Part shown: positions 45,451 to 54,515 of the stretch, piece by piece
How positions within the stretch are numbered: position 1 is the first letter of the stretch
Layout of the letters: each line of letters begins with the position of its first letter
Source of the DNA: Salinibacterium sp. ZJ450
Lineage (GTDB): Bacteria; Actinomycetota; Actinomycetes; Actinomycetales; Microbacteriaceae
Assembly: GCF_011751885.2 (NCBI RefSeq)
Contig: NZ_CP061771.1
Span: 310,001-374,000 of the forward strand
Direction of reading: 5' to 3'
DNA length: 64,000 nt
Notes under the pieces: model-generated
Told to the model about the DNA's origin: nothing
Database searches by the model: none
Seen by the model: only the letters and a program-made list of their open reading frames with translations
Made by a program: the position numbers and the translations under genes

Positions 45451-45456
45451 TACTAT
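45451..45456 (+). promoter_or_regulatory. -10 element of a leaderless transcript
   Basis: TACTAT lies 6 bp before the GTG start of the carboxypeptidase gene, and no ribosome site is present. A clear -35 is not visible. Confidence 0.45.
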
Positions 45457-45462
45457 TGGTGG

Positions 45463-47217
45463 GTGACTGATCCGCGCCAGCCTGACGACCCGCAGAGCGA
45501 GCCGACGCAGGCGACGCCGACCCCATTTGACGAGGGCGAGCCGACGCAGGCGATGCCGACCCAGTCGGGTGAACAGTCCGGCGCAGACACCCCGACCGCG
45601 GCCATCGGTACCCCAGGCTGGCTCGGTGGCCAGTCCACGGTGGCCCTGCCGACCCAGCCCGCGGCGCCGGAACAGCCGACCGTGGCGATGCGGGCCCCCG
45701 AGCTGCCGGTCGCTCCCACTGAGCTCCTTGCCGCCGCGCCCAGCGGTGCCGCCGGCGACACTTCCCGCGATGCCGGGGGCGATGGCAGCCTGCCCCCGGC
45801 CGGTGGAGGAATCGGTGCGCTGTTCCGCCGGCATCCGAAAGCCTGGCTCGTGTCCACGCTCGGACTCGCCTTCGTGCTGCTCGGCGGTGGGGCAGTCTTC
45901 GCCGGCATGGCGAGCGCCCGGCCCGAGGCATCCGTCGTCGCCGCTCCGACATCCACCCCGACACCAACCGAGACCATCGAGCCGCCGCGCCCGGTGCCGA
46001 ACCCGATCGCCGGGCCGACCGCGCTGCGCACCTGCACGCTGGGCGGCCTCGCCACCGACCCGCGGCTCGCCAACCTGCACGCCTCGGTGCTGAACGCCAC
46101 CACCGGAGAGGTGCTGTTCGACCGCAACGCCGCCACCCCGGAGCGCACCGGCAGCGTGCTGAAGACGGTCACCGCCGCCGCCGCTCTCGCCGCCCTCGGA
46201 GCGGACTACCGCATCACTACCAGCGTTGTGGTCGCCACCGACCCGACCACGATCACCCTCGTCGGCGGGGGAGACGCCACCCTCAGCCAGCGGGGCGCGG
46301 GCGCGGAAAGCTTCTACGCCGGAGCGCCGAAGCTCAGCGATCTGGCCGCGCAGGTGAAGGCCGGCCTGCCCGCCGGTCAGACCGATGTGGCATTGGTGCT
46401 GGACGCCACCCTCTGGGACCCCACCGACAAGTGGGATTCGAGCTGGGATAGAGATCAGCAGACCATCGGGTACATGTCCGAGGTGACGGCGCTGCAGGTC
46501 GACGCCGACCGAGCCGACCCGAACAAGAACACCAGCCCCCGCAGCACCGACCCGATCGGGAGCGCGGGCGAGGCATTCGCCGCCGCCCTGGCCGCCGAGG
46601 GGATCACAGTCACCGGCACGAGTACCGGAGCAGCCCCGGATGGCGCAACCGCCATCGCCCAGGTTCAGTCGCAGCCGGTGTCCACGCTGGTGCGCCAGAT
46701 GATGGATCTCAGCGACAACACGCTCGCCGAAATGCTGGCACGCCTGGTGTCGATCGAACAGGGCCTGCCCGGCACCTTCGGATCGCTGCAGGATGCGTAC
46801 GCGAGCGCGCTCAGCGTCTACGGCATTCCCACCACCGGCATGGTGATCCGAGACGGATCCGGGCTCAGCGAACACAACCGGGTGACTCCCGTGTACGTGG
46901 CGCAGCTAATGGCGAAGGCGCTGCACGGCGAGCAGAACCTTAAGGTGATGTACGACACGCTGCCGGTCGCCGGTCAGAGCGGAACCCTCAAGTCGCGGTT
47001 CACCGGCGACGCCGCCGTCGCGCGCGGCGCGGTCAACGCCAAGACCGGATGGATCGACACCGCTCGCACCCTGGCCGGAGTCGTGCACGCCGCCGACGGC
47101 AGCGAGCTCGCCTTCGCGTTCTACGCCGTGGGCACCGGAAAGGAATCCGCGATGCCCGCGCTCGACGAGCTGACCGCCGGAGTGTTCCGGTGCGGCAACA
47201 ACCTCAGCAACAATTGA
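45463..47217 (+). CDS. dacB: D-alanyl-D-alanine carboxypeptidase/endopeptidase (PBP4 type)
   Basis: 584 residues from the GTG at 45463. A 120-residue cytoplasmic N-terminal region is rich in Pro, Thr and Gln and repeats short PT-x-A units (EPTQATPT, EPTQAMPT, TPTAAIGT, QPTVAMRA). One membrane helix (about 128-150) leads to an S13 peptidase domain outside the membrane: SVLK (active Ser and Lys), SDN in DLSDNTLAEM, and KTG in NAKTGWI. It trims peptidoglycan peptides. The Thr-rich tail may be a substrate of Ser/Thr kinases with FHA partners. Confidence 0.92.
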   Translation: MTDPRQPDDPQSEPTQATPTPFDEGEPTQAMPTQSGEQSGADTPTAAIGTPGWLGGQSTVALPTQPAAPEQPTVAMRAPELPVAPTELLAAAPSGAAGDTSRDAGGDGSLPPAGGGIGALFRRHPKAWLVSTLGLAFVLLGGGAVFAGMASARPEASVVAAPTSTPTPTETIEPPRPVPNPIAGPTALRTCTLGGLATDPRLANLHASVLNATTGEVLFDRNAATPERTGSVLKTVTAAAALAALGADYRITTSVVVATDPTTITLVGGGDATLSQRGAGAESFYAGAPKLSDLAAQVKAGLPAGQTDVALVLDATLWDPTDKWDSSWDRDQQTIGYMSEVTALQVDADRADPNKNTSPRSTDPIGSAGEAFAAALAAEGITVTGTSTGAAPDGATAIAQVQSQPVSTLVRQMMDLSDNTLAEMLARLVSIEQGLPGTFGSLQDAYASALSVYGIPTTGMVIRDGSGLSEHNRVTPVYVAQLMAKALHGEQNLKVMYDTLPVAGQSGTLKSRFTGDAAVARGAVNAKTGWIDTARTLAGVVHAADGSELAFAFYAVGTGKESAMPALDELTAGVFRCGNNLSNN

Positions 47218-47237
47218 CCCGGTCGTAAGCTGGGCGC

Positions 47238-47801
47238 ATGACACGGGCCCTGTTCATCATCGACGTACAGAACGACTTCACCGAGGGCGGCGCCCTCGGC
47301 TGCGACGGCGGTAACGCGGTAGCCGCGCGCATCACCGAGTGGCTGGCCGAGCATGACTACGATCACGTGTTCGCCTCCCGAGACTGGCACGACGCCGACA
47401 ACGACAACGGCGGACACTTCTCGCCGAAACCCGACTTCGTGAACAGCTGGCCGCCGCACTGCGTCAGCGGAACACCGGGTGCCGAGTACCACCCGGCGCT
47501 CACGCTCGACAAGGTCGATGTGCACGTCCAGAAGGGCCAGGGCAAACCGGCATACTCGATCTTCGACGGCGTCACCGACGAGGGCCGCTCGGTCATTGCC
47601 ACGCTCGACGACCTGGACGTCACCGACGTCGACGTTGTCGGAATCGCTACCGACCACTGCGTGCGCGCATCCGCCCTGGACGCGCTGCGCGCCGGGCGGT
47701 CGGTGCGTGTGCTGACCCGAATGATCGCGGGCGTCGCACCAGAGAGCAGCAAGGCGGCGCTCGCCGAAATGCGGTCCGCCGGCGCCCAGATCGTGCGCTG
47801 A
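47238..47801 (+). CDS. pncA: Nicotinamidase
   Basis: 187 residues. Catalytic triad Asp9 in FIIDVQNDF, Lys in VQKGQ and Cys in ATDHCVRAS. The metal site uses SRDWHDADNDNGGHFS (Asp, His, His). It hydrolyses nicotinamide to nicotinate for NAD salvage. Confidence 0.94.
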   Translation: MTRALFIIDVQNDFTEGGALGCDGGNAVAARITEWLAEHDYDHVFASRDWHDADNDNGGHFSPKPDFVNSWPPHCVSGTPGAEYHPALTLDKVDVHVQKGQGKPAYSIFDGVTDEGRSVIATLDDLDVTDVDVVGIATDHCVRASALDALRAGRSVRVLTRMIAGVAPESSKAALAEMRSAGAQIVR

Positions 47802-47819
47802 CGCCGCCGGGCGACCCGC

Positions 47820-48587
47820 CTAGTAGTGCGAGAGGTCGCTGGTGATCCCGGTCGATGCCTTCAATAGCTCCGGCAGCAGCCGATCCTTGGTGTGCGCGAC
47901 CGACGACCCACCCGCCACGGTGGACACGTTGATCGCCGCGACCACCTGACCGGCGCGACGCACCGGCGCCGCCAGGGAACGCAGTCCGAACTCGAGCTCC
48001 TGGTCCACCATTGCCCAGCCCTGCTCGCGCACGTGGCCCAGCTCCTCGAGCAACGCGTCCCGCGTGGTGATGGTGCGCGGCGTCAGGGATTCGGCGTGGA
48101 ATCTGGTGAGGAAGTGGTCAAGCTCATCGGCGGACAGGTTGCCGAGCAGCACCCGCCCCATCGAGGTGGCGTGCGCGGGAAACCGGGTGCCGATGGTGAT
48201 GTTGACGGTCATGATCCGCCGGGTGGGCACCCGGGCGATGTAGACGATATCGGCGCCGTCGAGCACCGAGGCCGACGTCGACTCACCGACCGCGCGCGAC
48301 AGCTGTTCGAGGTGTGGCTGCGCCACCTCGGTCAGCGACAGTGACGACAGGTAGCTGAAGCCCAACTCGAGAACCCGCGGGGTGAGCGAGTACGCGCGCT
48401 CGTCGGCACGCACATAACCGAGTTCCTCCAGGGTCAGCAGGAACCGCCGCGCGGTCGCCCGGGTGAGGCCGGTGGCGCGGGCAATGTCGGCGAGCGTCAT
48501 CGACGGGCTCTCGGCACTGAACGCACGGATCACGGACAGGCCGCGGGCGAGCGACTGCACATACTCGCCGCTCGGAGGGATCGTCAT
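47820..48587 (-). CDS. pcaR: IclR-family regulator, PcaR-like
   Basis: 255 residues. The winged HTH (SMTLADIARATGLTRATARRFLLTL) is followed by the IclR ligand domain with HATSMGRVLLG and GWAMVDQELEFGLRSLAAPV, typical of the PcaR/PcaU/PobR subgroup. These activate pca genes in response to beta-ketoadipate or protocatechuate. It is 9 bp after pcaF, so it is co-transcribed with pcaIJF. Confidence 0.82.
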   Translation of the reverse strand: MTIPPSGEYVQSLARGLSVIRAFSAESPSMTLADIARATGLTRATARRFLLTLEELGYVRADERAYSLTPRVLELGFSYLSSLSLTEVAQPHLEQLSRAVGESTSASVLDGADIVYIARVPTRRIMTVNITIGTRFPAHATSMGRVLLGNLSADELDHFLTRFHAESLTPRTITTRDALLEELGHVREQGWAMVDQELEFGLRSLAAPVRRAGQVVAAINVSTVAGGSSVAHTKDRLLPELLKASTGITSDLSHY

Positions 48588-48596
48588 TCGCCGAGG

Positions 48597-49769
48597 TTAG
48601 CGTTCCAGCACGACCGCGAGGCCCTGCCCAACGCCGATGCAGATCGCGGCCACACCGACACCGCCACCGCGGCGCTTCAGCTCGTGCGCGACATGGCCGA
48701 TGATGCGGCCACCGGATGCGCCGAGCGGGTGCCCGATCGCGATGGCGCCGCCGTGAATGTTGACCTTCTCCGGGTCCAGGTCGGGCCAGAGCTGCAGGCA
48801 GGCCAGACTCTGCGCCGCGAACGCCTCGTTCAGCTCAACCACATCGACGTCGGCCCACGTCTTGCCGGCGCGGGCGAGTGCCTGGTTCGCGGCCTCGACC
48901 GGGCCGATGCCGAACACGTCGGGATCCACGCCGGAGGCGCCGCGCGACACGATCCGAGCGAGCGGCTCAGCGTCGATCGCGCCCTCCGCGCCGATGATCA
49001 GCGCGGACGCGCCGTCGTTCAGGGTGGACGCGTTGCCGGCGGTCACCGTGCCGTTCTCCTTGCGGAACGCGGTCTTCAACCCGGCGAGAGTCTCGACCGT
49101 GGTGTCCGGGCGGATGCCCTCGTCGCGGGTGAGAGTGGTGCCGGGCACCAGCACGATCTCGTCGTCGTAGATACCGGCATCCCATGCCGCGGCGGCCAGT
49201 TGGTGGCTGCGCGCGGCGAACTCGTCCTGCGCCGCACGGCCGATGCCGTAACGCTCGGCCAGGATCTCGGTGCTCTCACCGAGCGACACGGTCCATTGTC
49301 CGGGCATGCGCGGGTTGGTCATGCGCCAGCCGAGGGTCGTGGAGTGCATGGTCTCGTTGCCGGTGGGATAGGGCCGGTTCGACTTCAGCATCACCCAGGG
49401 CGCGCGACTCATCGACTCGACGCCGCCGGCGATCATCAGGTCGGCGTCGCCGGTCTCAATCGCGCGACTGGCCTGGATCACCGATTCGACGCTCGACCCG
49501 CACAGCCGGTTGACGGTCACGCCGGGGATGGTCGTGGGGAAGCCGGCAAGGATCGCCGCCATCCGCGCCACGTTTCGGTTGTCTTCACCGGCCGCGTTGG
49601 CGTCGCCGAGGATGACGTCGTCGACCTTCTCCAGATCGAAGCCCGGATGCCGCGCAATGAGCGCCTCCAGGGTGTAGCCGGCGAGGTCGTCGGGTCGTAC
49701 ATCGGCGAGCCCCTTGCCGATGCGGCCAAACGGGGTGCGCACGGAGTCGTAGATGAAGCTGCTGCCCAT
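48597..49769 (-). CDS. pcaF: Beta-ketoadipyl-CoA thiolase
   Basis: 390 residues. Nucleophile Cys90 in NRLCGSS, then NEAFAAQ, HGGAIAIGHPLGASG and CIGVGQG. It cleaves beta-ketoadipyl-CoA to succinyl-CoA and acetyl-CoA, the last step of the pathway. The link to the transferase genes supports this role over a plain acetyl-CoA acetyltransferase. Confidence 0.92.
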   Translation of the reverse strand: MGSSFIYDSVRTPFGRIGKGLADVRPDDLAGYTLEALIARHPGFDLEKVDDVILGDANAAGEDNRNVARMAAILAGFPTTIPGVTVNRLCGSSVESVIQASRAIETGDADLMIAGGVESMSRAPWVMLKSNRPYPTGNETMHSTTLGWRMTNPRMPGQWTVSLGESTEILAERYGIGRAAQDEFAARSHQLAAAAWDAGIYDDEIVLVPGTTLTRDEGIRPDTTVETLAGLKTAFRKENGTVTAGNASTLNDGASALIIGAEGAIDAEPLARIVSRGASGVDPDVFGIGPVEAANQALARAGKTWADVDVVELNEAFAAQSLACLQLWPDLDPEKVNIHGGAIAIGHPLGASGGRIIGHVAHELKRRGGGVGVAAICIGVGQGLAVVLER

Positions 49770-49778
49770 GGTTCGTCT

Positions 49779-50414
49779 CTATTCGGTGAGGGCGAGCCCG
49801 GTGAGCTCGCGCAAGTCGTCGATGGTGGTGTCGCCGAAGGTCTCGATGACGGATGCACCGTCAGGGCCCACCGCGAATACGGCGAGGTCGGTGTACACGC
49901 GGTTCACGCAGGCGACTCCGGTGAGGGGATAGGCGCAGGCCTCGACCAGCTTGGCGACGCCGTCGCGGGTGAGCAGGTCCATCATCACCCAGACGCTCTT
50001 CGCGCCGATAGCCAGGTCCATCGCGCCGCCGACCGCGGGAATCGCGTCGGGGGCACCGGTGTGCCAGTTGGCCAGGTCGCCGCCGACGGACACCTGGAAG
50101 GCACCGAGCACGCAGACGTCGAGGTGACCGCCGCGCATCATGCCGAACGAGTCGGCGTGGTGGAAGTATGAGGCGCCGGGCAGCTCGGTGACCGGAATCT
50201 TGCCCGCGTTGATCAGGTCGGGGTCGATCTCGGAGCCTTCGGCCGCCGGCCCCATCCCGAGCATGCCGTTCTCGGTGTGCAGCGTGATGTTGCGCTCCGC
50301 GGGCAGGTGATCGGCGACGAGCGTTGGCGCGCCGATGCCGAGGTTCACATAAGCACCGACGGGGATGTCGGCGGCGATACGGGCAGCGAGCTCGGTGCGG
50401 TTGATTCCGGTCAT
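49779..50414 (-). CDS. pcaJ: 3-oxoadipate CoA-transferase subunit B
   Basis: 211 residues. GAYVNLGIGAPTLVADHL, the catalytic Glu in TENGMLGMGP, and GGHLDVCVLGAFQV. With the A subunit it transfers CoA from succinyl-CoA to beta-ketoadipate. ATGA overlap with the A subunit gene. Confidence 0.93.
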   Translation of the reverse strand: MTGINRTELAARIAADIPVGAYVNLGIGAPTLVADHLPAERNITLHTENGMLGMGPAAEGSEIDPDLINAGKIPVTELPGASYFHHADSFGMMRGGHLDVCVLGAFQVSVGGDLANWHTGAPDAIPAVGGAMDLAIGAKSVWVMMDLLTRDGVAKLVEACAYPLTGVACVNRVYTDLAVFAVGPDGASVIETFGDTTIDDLRELTGLALTE

Positions 50415-51130
50415 GCTTCGGCTCCCTCGAGCTCAACGGCGACGTCCGCCCCGGCGATCCAGGCGCGGTCGCCGACCTCGACCACACGGCTGACGAAGAT
50501 GCCGGGGGTGATCACGGCTTCCGGGTCGAGTTCGCCAACCTCGACCACGCGGTCGACCTGGGCGATGGTCACGTCTGCGGCGGCGGCCATCACCGGCCCG
50601 AAGTTACGACTGGTCTTGCGATAGGTGAGGTTGCCCAGCTGGTCGGCGCGGAAGGCGCTGATCAGTGTGTAGTCGGCGCGGATCGGGTACTCGAGCACGT
50701 AGTTGCGCCCGTCGATGACGCGTGTCTCCTTGCCTTCGGCCAGGGTGGTGCCGAAACCGGTGGGGGTGAAAAACGCGCCAATGCCGGATCCGGCGGCCCG
50801 GATGCGTTCGGCCAGGTTGCCCTGCGGCACCAGTTCGAGCTCGATCTTGCCCGCTCGGTACAGCCCATCGAAGACGTGGGAGTCGGTCTGTCGCGGGAAG
50901 GAGCAGACGATCTTGCTCACCCGGCCGGCCGCGAGCAGCGCCGCGAGTCCGGTGTCGCCGTTTCCGGCGTTGTTGTTGATCACGGTGAGGCCCGTCGCGC
51001 CCTGAGCGAGCAGCTGATCAATCAGCTCGACCGGCTGGCCGGCGCGGCCGAAACCGCCGATCATGATAGTGGCACCATCGGGAATGTCGGCCAGGGCATC
51101 CGCCACGCTCGGTGTCAGCTTTGACAGCAT
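50411..51130 (-). CDS. pcaI: 3-oxoadipate CoA-transferase subunit A
   Basis: 239 residues. GATIMIGGFGRAGQPVELID near the N-terminus and FFTPTGFGT plus AEGKE in the middle are the family CoA-binding segments. First gene of the pcaIJF-pcaR operon. Confidence 0.93.
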   Translation of the reverse strand: MLSKLTPSVADALADIPDGATIMIGGFGRAGQPVELIDQLLAQGATGLTVINNNAGNGDTGLAALLAAGRVSKIVCSFPRQTDSHVFDGLYRAGKIELELVPQGNLAERIRAAGSGIGAFFTPTGFGTTLAEGKETRVIDGRNYVLEYPIRADYTLISAFRADQLGNLTYRKTSRNFGPVMAAAADVTIAQVDRVVEVGELDPEAVITPGIFVSRVVEVGDRAWIAGADVAVELEGAEA

Positions 51131-51173
51131 CCGATCAACTTTCTTGTCGCAAAGTGTGAAGTGTACGCATTGT

Positions 51174-51185
51174 GAACACGTGTTC
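51174..51185. promoter_or_regulatory. Palindrome upstream of pcaI, possible IclR operator
   Basis: GAACACGTGTTC is a perfect 12-bp palindrome 43 bp before the pcaI start, within GTGAACACGTGTTCTTA. It is a candidate site for one of the two IclR regulators. Confidence 0.5.
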
Positions 51186-51251
51186 TTAAAGCGAGCGTAG
51201 CAGGGTGCTTACGAGGCGGCAAGGGCTGGCTCGGGGCACGGGAACGTCGGA

Positions 51252-51357
51252 AATTCAGGAAAACGGGCCGGTTGGGAAGGGGCACCCCTGGAAGTGCGGG
51301 GGAGTCGTGACGCTGCCGAAGAACTTCCTGAATTCTCGTGGCTGGCGCGGCCACGAG
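51252..51357. other. Inverted repeats in the pcaC-pcaI gap
   Basis: AATTCAGGAA (51252-51261) is repeated in inverted form as TTCCTGAATT (51325-51334). Next to the second arm is a hairpin, CTCGTGGC/GCCACGAG (51335-51357). The 302-bp gap has no gene. The hairpin could end transcription from pcaC; the distant repeat has no clear role. Confidence 0.45.
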
Positions 51358-51390
51358 TGTCTTGCGGAGATGCTCGGGGGTCGCTTGAGC

Positions 51391-51451
51391 GACGGGCGCG
51401 TTGCTCCGCGGCGCCGCCCTCAGACGGGCGCGTTACTCCGCGGCGCCGTCC
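51391..51451. repeat. Duplicated 3' end of pcaC
   Basis: A 29-bp sequence (51391-51419) repeats with two changes at 51423-51451. The right copy holds the last codons and stop of pcaC; the left copy lies beyond the stop. Confidence 0.85.
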
Positions 51452-51837
51452 GCGCCGGGCTGCGGGAGCGTCTGCTGCAGGATACGGAACGCGGTGTTGG
51501 CCGCGGGCACCCCGGAGTAGATCGCGGTCTGCAGGAAGATCTCACCGATCTCCTCACGGGTCAGCCCGTTGGTGATCGCCGCCCTGATGTGCATGGCCAG
51601 TTCCTCGTCGTGGCCGTGCGCGACCAGCGAGGACAACACGCTGATGCTGCGGCTGCGGCGGTCGAGCCCGGGACGCGACCACACGTCACCCCACGCGGTG
51701 CGGGTGATGAAGTTCTGAAAGTCGGTGGTGTCCGGTGTGATGGCAGCATTGGCGCGATCGACGTGGGCATCTCCGAGCACCTGTCGGCGCACCGACATCC
51801 CCTGGTCGTAGCGGGCGGAGTCTGAGAGGTCTGTCAT
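51433..51837 (-). CDS. pcaC: 4-carboxymuconolactone decarboxylase
   Basis: 134 residues. The carboxymuconolactone decarboxylase fold has RSRSISVLSSLVAHGHDEEL, MHIRAAITNGLTREEIGEIF (written by its HIRAA and TREEI parts) and YSGVPAANTAFRI. It makes beta-ketoadipate enol-lactone. Overlaps pcaD by one base. Confidence 0.93.
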   Translation of the reverse strand: MTDLSDSARYDQGMSVRRQVLGDAHVDRANAAITPDTTDFQNFITRTAWGDVWSRPGLDRRSRSISVLSSLVAHGHDEELAMHIRAAITNGLTREEIGEIFLQTAIYSGVPAANTAFRILQQTLPQPGADGAAE

Positions 51838-52607
51838 CAGTGTTCCTTCAGGAAGAAGTCGCGCAGCAGCGTGGCGACCTCGGCGGGCTTCTCGGCGGGA
51901 GCCAGGTGTGAGGCGCCCACCACTTCGGCGACCTCGCCGCGCTGCACGGCGACCGAGATCGCCTCCAGCTCACGGAACGGCGACACCTCGTCGTGCAGGC
52001 CGGCGATCGCGATCACCGGTGTGCTGATCTCACCGAGCCGGTCGCGCACGTCGAAGCCGGCCAGCGCCTCGCAGGCGAAGGCGTAGCTGCGGTCATCGGC
52101 GTTCGACAGGTCGTGCAGCAGCCTGCTGGTGATCTCCGGATGCGCCTCGATCGAGCCTGGCGCGAACCAGCGGGTGGCGGAGGGCACCACGAGGTGCGGG
52201 GTGCCGAGCGAGCGCACCGCCTGCGCCCGTTCGTGCCACGCCTCGACGGCACCGATCTTGGCCGCCGAGCAGATCACAGCCAGCCCGTGCAGGCGGGTCG
52301 GGTAGTTCAGCGCCAGCTCGAGCCCCACCGCGCCGCCGAGCGAGATCCCGGCGTAGAAGAACTGGTCGATGCCGGCCTCATCCGCGCACCGGATCACCGC
52401 GTCGGCGAGGTCGGCGACGGTGAACGGGGCGGATGCCGCGACCGATTCACCGTGCCCGGGAAGGTCCCAGGCGAGCAGGTCGAAGCTGCCGCGCAGGTAC
52501 GGCAGCGCCGGGTTCCAGACCGCGGTCGACGTGCCGAGACTCGGGCCGAGCACCAGCGTCGGCCCGTCTCCTGGGGTGTGCACGGCGGTGATCGCGGGGG
52601 TGGTCAT
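51837..52607 (-). CDS. pcaD: 3-oxoadipate enol-lactonase
   Basis: 256 residues. Alpha/beta hydrolase with GPSLGTSTAVWNP, nucleophile Ser in YAGISLGG, an Asp in AGLHDEVSP and His in VGASHLAPAEKP. It opens the enol-lactone to beta-ketoadipate. ATGA overlap with pcaB. Confidence 0.93.
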   Translation of the reverse strand: MTTPAITAVHTPGDGPTLVLGPSLGTSTAVWNPALPYLRGSFDLLAWDLPGHGESVAASAPFTVADLADAVIRCADEAGIDQFFYAGISLGGAVGLELALNYPTRLHGLAVICSAAKIGAVEAWHERAQAVRSLGTPHLVVPSATRWFAPGSIEAHPEITSRLLHDLSNADDRSYAFACEALAGFDVRDRLGEISTPVIAIAGLHDEVSPFRELEAISVAVQRGEVAEVVGASHLAPAEKPAEVATLLRDFFLKEH

Positions 52608-53941
52608 GCGTGGTCCTCTCGGGCATCGGCGATGGCGCGCGCAACCAATTCGGCGGCGGCACCGGTGTACTGGGCGGGGTCGGCGAGCTCGGCGAGGTTG
52701 TCATCGCTCCAGTCGGCCAGCGTCACCTCGTCGCGCAGGATCGAGCGGATGTCGCGGCCGCTGCTGACCGCGGTATCGACGATCTGCTGCACAGCCTTCT
52801 TGCCGATCAGCGGGGCCAGCCGCAGCATCAGCCGCTCGCTGACCAACACATTCGCCGAGGCATCGACGTGCTGCCGCATCCGTTGCACGTTCACGCCGAG
52901 GCCCGCCACGAGTTCGCGCGCCGTCTCGGCCTGGCCGCCCACGGTGCGCAGCAGCTCGCGCAGGGTCGACCATTCGCTGTGCCAGGCGCCCGGCGGGCGT
53001 TCGTCGACGGTGACCGCGGCGCGGTGCAGGTCGGCGGCCAGTGACGGGGCGCGCAGCGCGGCGGCGGAGATGAGCGTTGCCAGCACTGGGTTCTGCTTGT
53101 GCGGCATGGCCGAGGAGCCGCCACCTCCCGCGCGTACCGGTTCCGACAGCTCGCGGATCTCGCTGCGGGCGAGCAGTGCGACGTTCGCGGCGATGGTGCC
53201 GAGCGCGTCGCTGAGTTGCACCAGGGCGTCGCCGAGGGTGGTGAGCGGTGCCCGGTGCACGTGCCAGGGCAGGGTCGGCTCGGCGAGGTCGAGGATTTCG
53301 GCCAGTGACCCGACGATCGGCTGCGCGTCACCGTGCAGCTCGATGAAGGAGGCGAGGGTGCCGGAGGAGCCGCCGAGTTGCACCGGTAAGGCGGTGACGG
53401 CGGCGGCCAGCTGCCGTTCCGCGGCGACCACGGCGCTCAGCCAGCCGGCGGCCTTCAACCCGAACGTGGTCGGGGTGGCGTGCTGGGTGATGGTGCGGCC
53501 GACCATCAGGGTGTCCACGTGCGCGCCGGCAAGCTCGATCAGTGATTCGGCGATCGTGTGAGCCTGCACCACGGTCAGCAGCGCAGCGTCGCGGGCGACG
53601 ATGACGAGCGCGGTGTCGAGGATGTCCTGACTGGTGGCTCCGCGGTGCAGCCAGATTGCGGCATCCGGTTCGATCAGCGGCCGCAGCTCGGCAAGCAGTG
53701 GAATCACCGGGTTGCCGCCGCCGCGGGAGGCCACGGCCAGGTGTTCCGGGTGGATGTCGGCCCCGCGCAGCGCCGCCTCGATGGCGTCGGCGGCGTTCTG
53801 CGGGGCCTGCACCTGAGCCAAGGCGATCTCGACGTCGATCATGGCGCGGATCACGGCCTGGTCGCTGGTCAACGGGACGACGGCCGTGCCCGCCCACACC
53901 GGGGAGAGCAGGCCGAAGTCGCCGTCGTCAGTTGAAGGCAA
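52604..53941 (-). CDS. pcaB: 3-carboxy-cis,cis-muconate cycloisomerase
   Basis: 445 residues if started at the TTG at 53941, which has aaggag 11 bp upstream and overlaps pcaG by 14 bp; a GTG at 53962 is the alternative. It belongs to the fumarase/aspartase superfamily: IWLHRGATSQDILDT, HATPTTFGLKAAGW and the signature GGGGSSAMPHKQNPV. It forms 4-carboxymuconolactone. Confidence 0.92.
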   Translation of the reverse strand: MPSTDDGDFGLLSPVWAGTAVVPLTSDQAVIRAMIDVEIALAQVQAPQNAADAIEAALRGADIHPEHLAVASRGGGNPVIPLLAELRPLIEPDAAIWLHRGATSQDILDTALVIVARDAALLTVVQAHTIAESLIELAGAHVDTLMVGRTITQHATPTTFGLKAAGWLSAVVAAERQLAAAVTALPVQLGGSSGTLASFIELHGDAQPIVGSLAEILDLAEPTLPWHVHRAPLTTLGDALVQLSDALGTIAANVALLARSEIRELSEPVRAGGGGSSAMPHKQNPVLATLISAAALRAPSLAADLHRAAVTVDERPPGAWHSEWSTLRELLRTVGGQAETARELVAGLGVNVQRMRQHVDASANVLVSERLMLRLAPLIGKKAVQQIVDTAVSSGRDIRSILRDEVTLADWSDDNLAELADPAQYTGAAAELVARAIADAREDHA

Positions 53942-54515
53942 GGAAGATGGTCTCCTTCTCACCCTGAAGGCGGATGTCGTGATGAAGGTTCCCGCGCTCG
54001 TCGCGGGAGGCGACCAGGCTGGCGCGTTCCTCGTCGGTGAGCGAGGACAGCAGCGCGTCGGAGGCGATGGCGTCGGATGCCTCTGGCAGGTAGATGCGGG
54101 TGTGCAGCTTGTTCATCAGTCCGCGCGCGAACACGGCCACGGCGAAGAACGGGGCTGATCCATCGGCCGCTGCTCCAGGGTTCACCGTCCAGAACGAGTA
54201 CTCGCCCTCGGCGGTGGTGGCCGAACGGCCAAAACCGGTGAACTCGGTGCCCTCACGGCGCACCGGGTGGGTTCCGATGTAGGAGGGACGGCGCAGCATG
54301 GCGCGTCCGCGTGGCACTTTGCCCGCGGCATCCGTCTGCCAGATTTCGACCAGGGCATCCTGCAGCGGGTCGCCGTTGCCATCGAGCACCCGGCCGGTCA
54401 GCAGCACCGCGTCGGGGGTGTGCGGCGGCACGAGTTCGTTACCGCGTTCGATCTCGAGTCCGTAGTGGAAGAACGGGCCGACGGTCTGGCCAGGGGTGGG
54501 CTGAAGTGTCGTCAT
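53928..54515 (-). CDS. pcaG: Protocatechuate 3,4-dioxygenase alpha subunit
   Basis: 195 residues. TPGQTVGPFFHYGLEIERG, TGRVLDGNGDPLQDALVEIW and NKLHTRIYLPE mark the alpha chain, which shares the dioxygenase fold but does not supply the iron ligands. The start overlaps the pcaH stop (TAATG). Confidence 0.94.
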   Translation of the reverse strand: MTTLQPTPGQTVGPFFHYGLEIERGNELVPPHTPDAVLLTGRVLDGNGDPLQDALVEIWQTDAAGKVPRGRAMLRRPSYIGTHPVRREGTEFTGFGRSATTAEGEYSFWTVNPGAAADGSAPFFAVAVFARGLMNKLHTRIYLPEASDAIASDALLSSLTDEERASLVASRDERGNLHHDIRLQGEKETIFLAFN

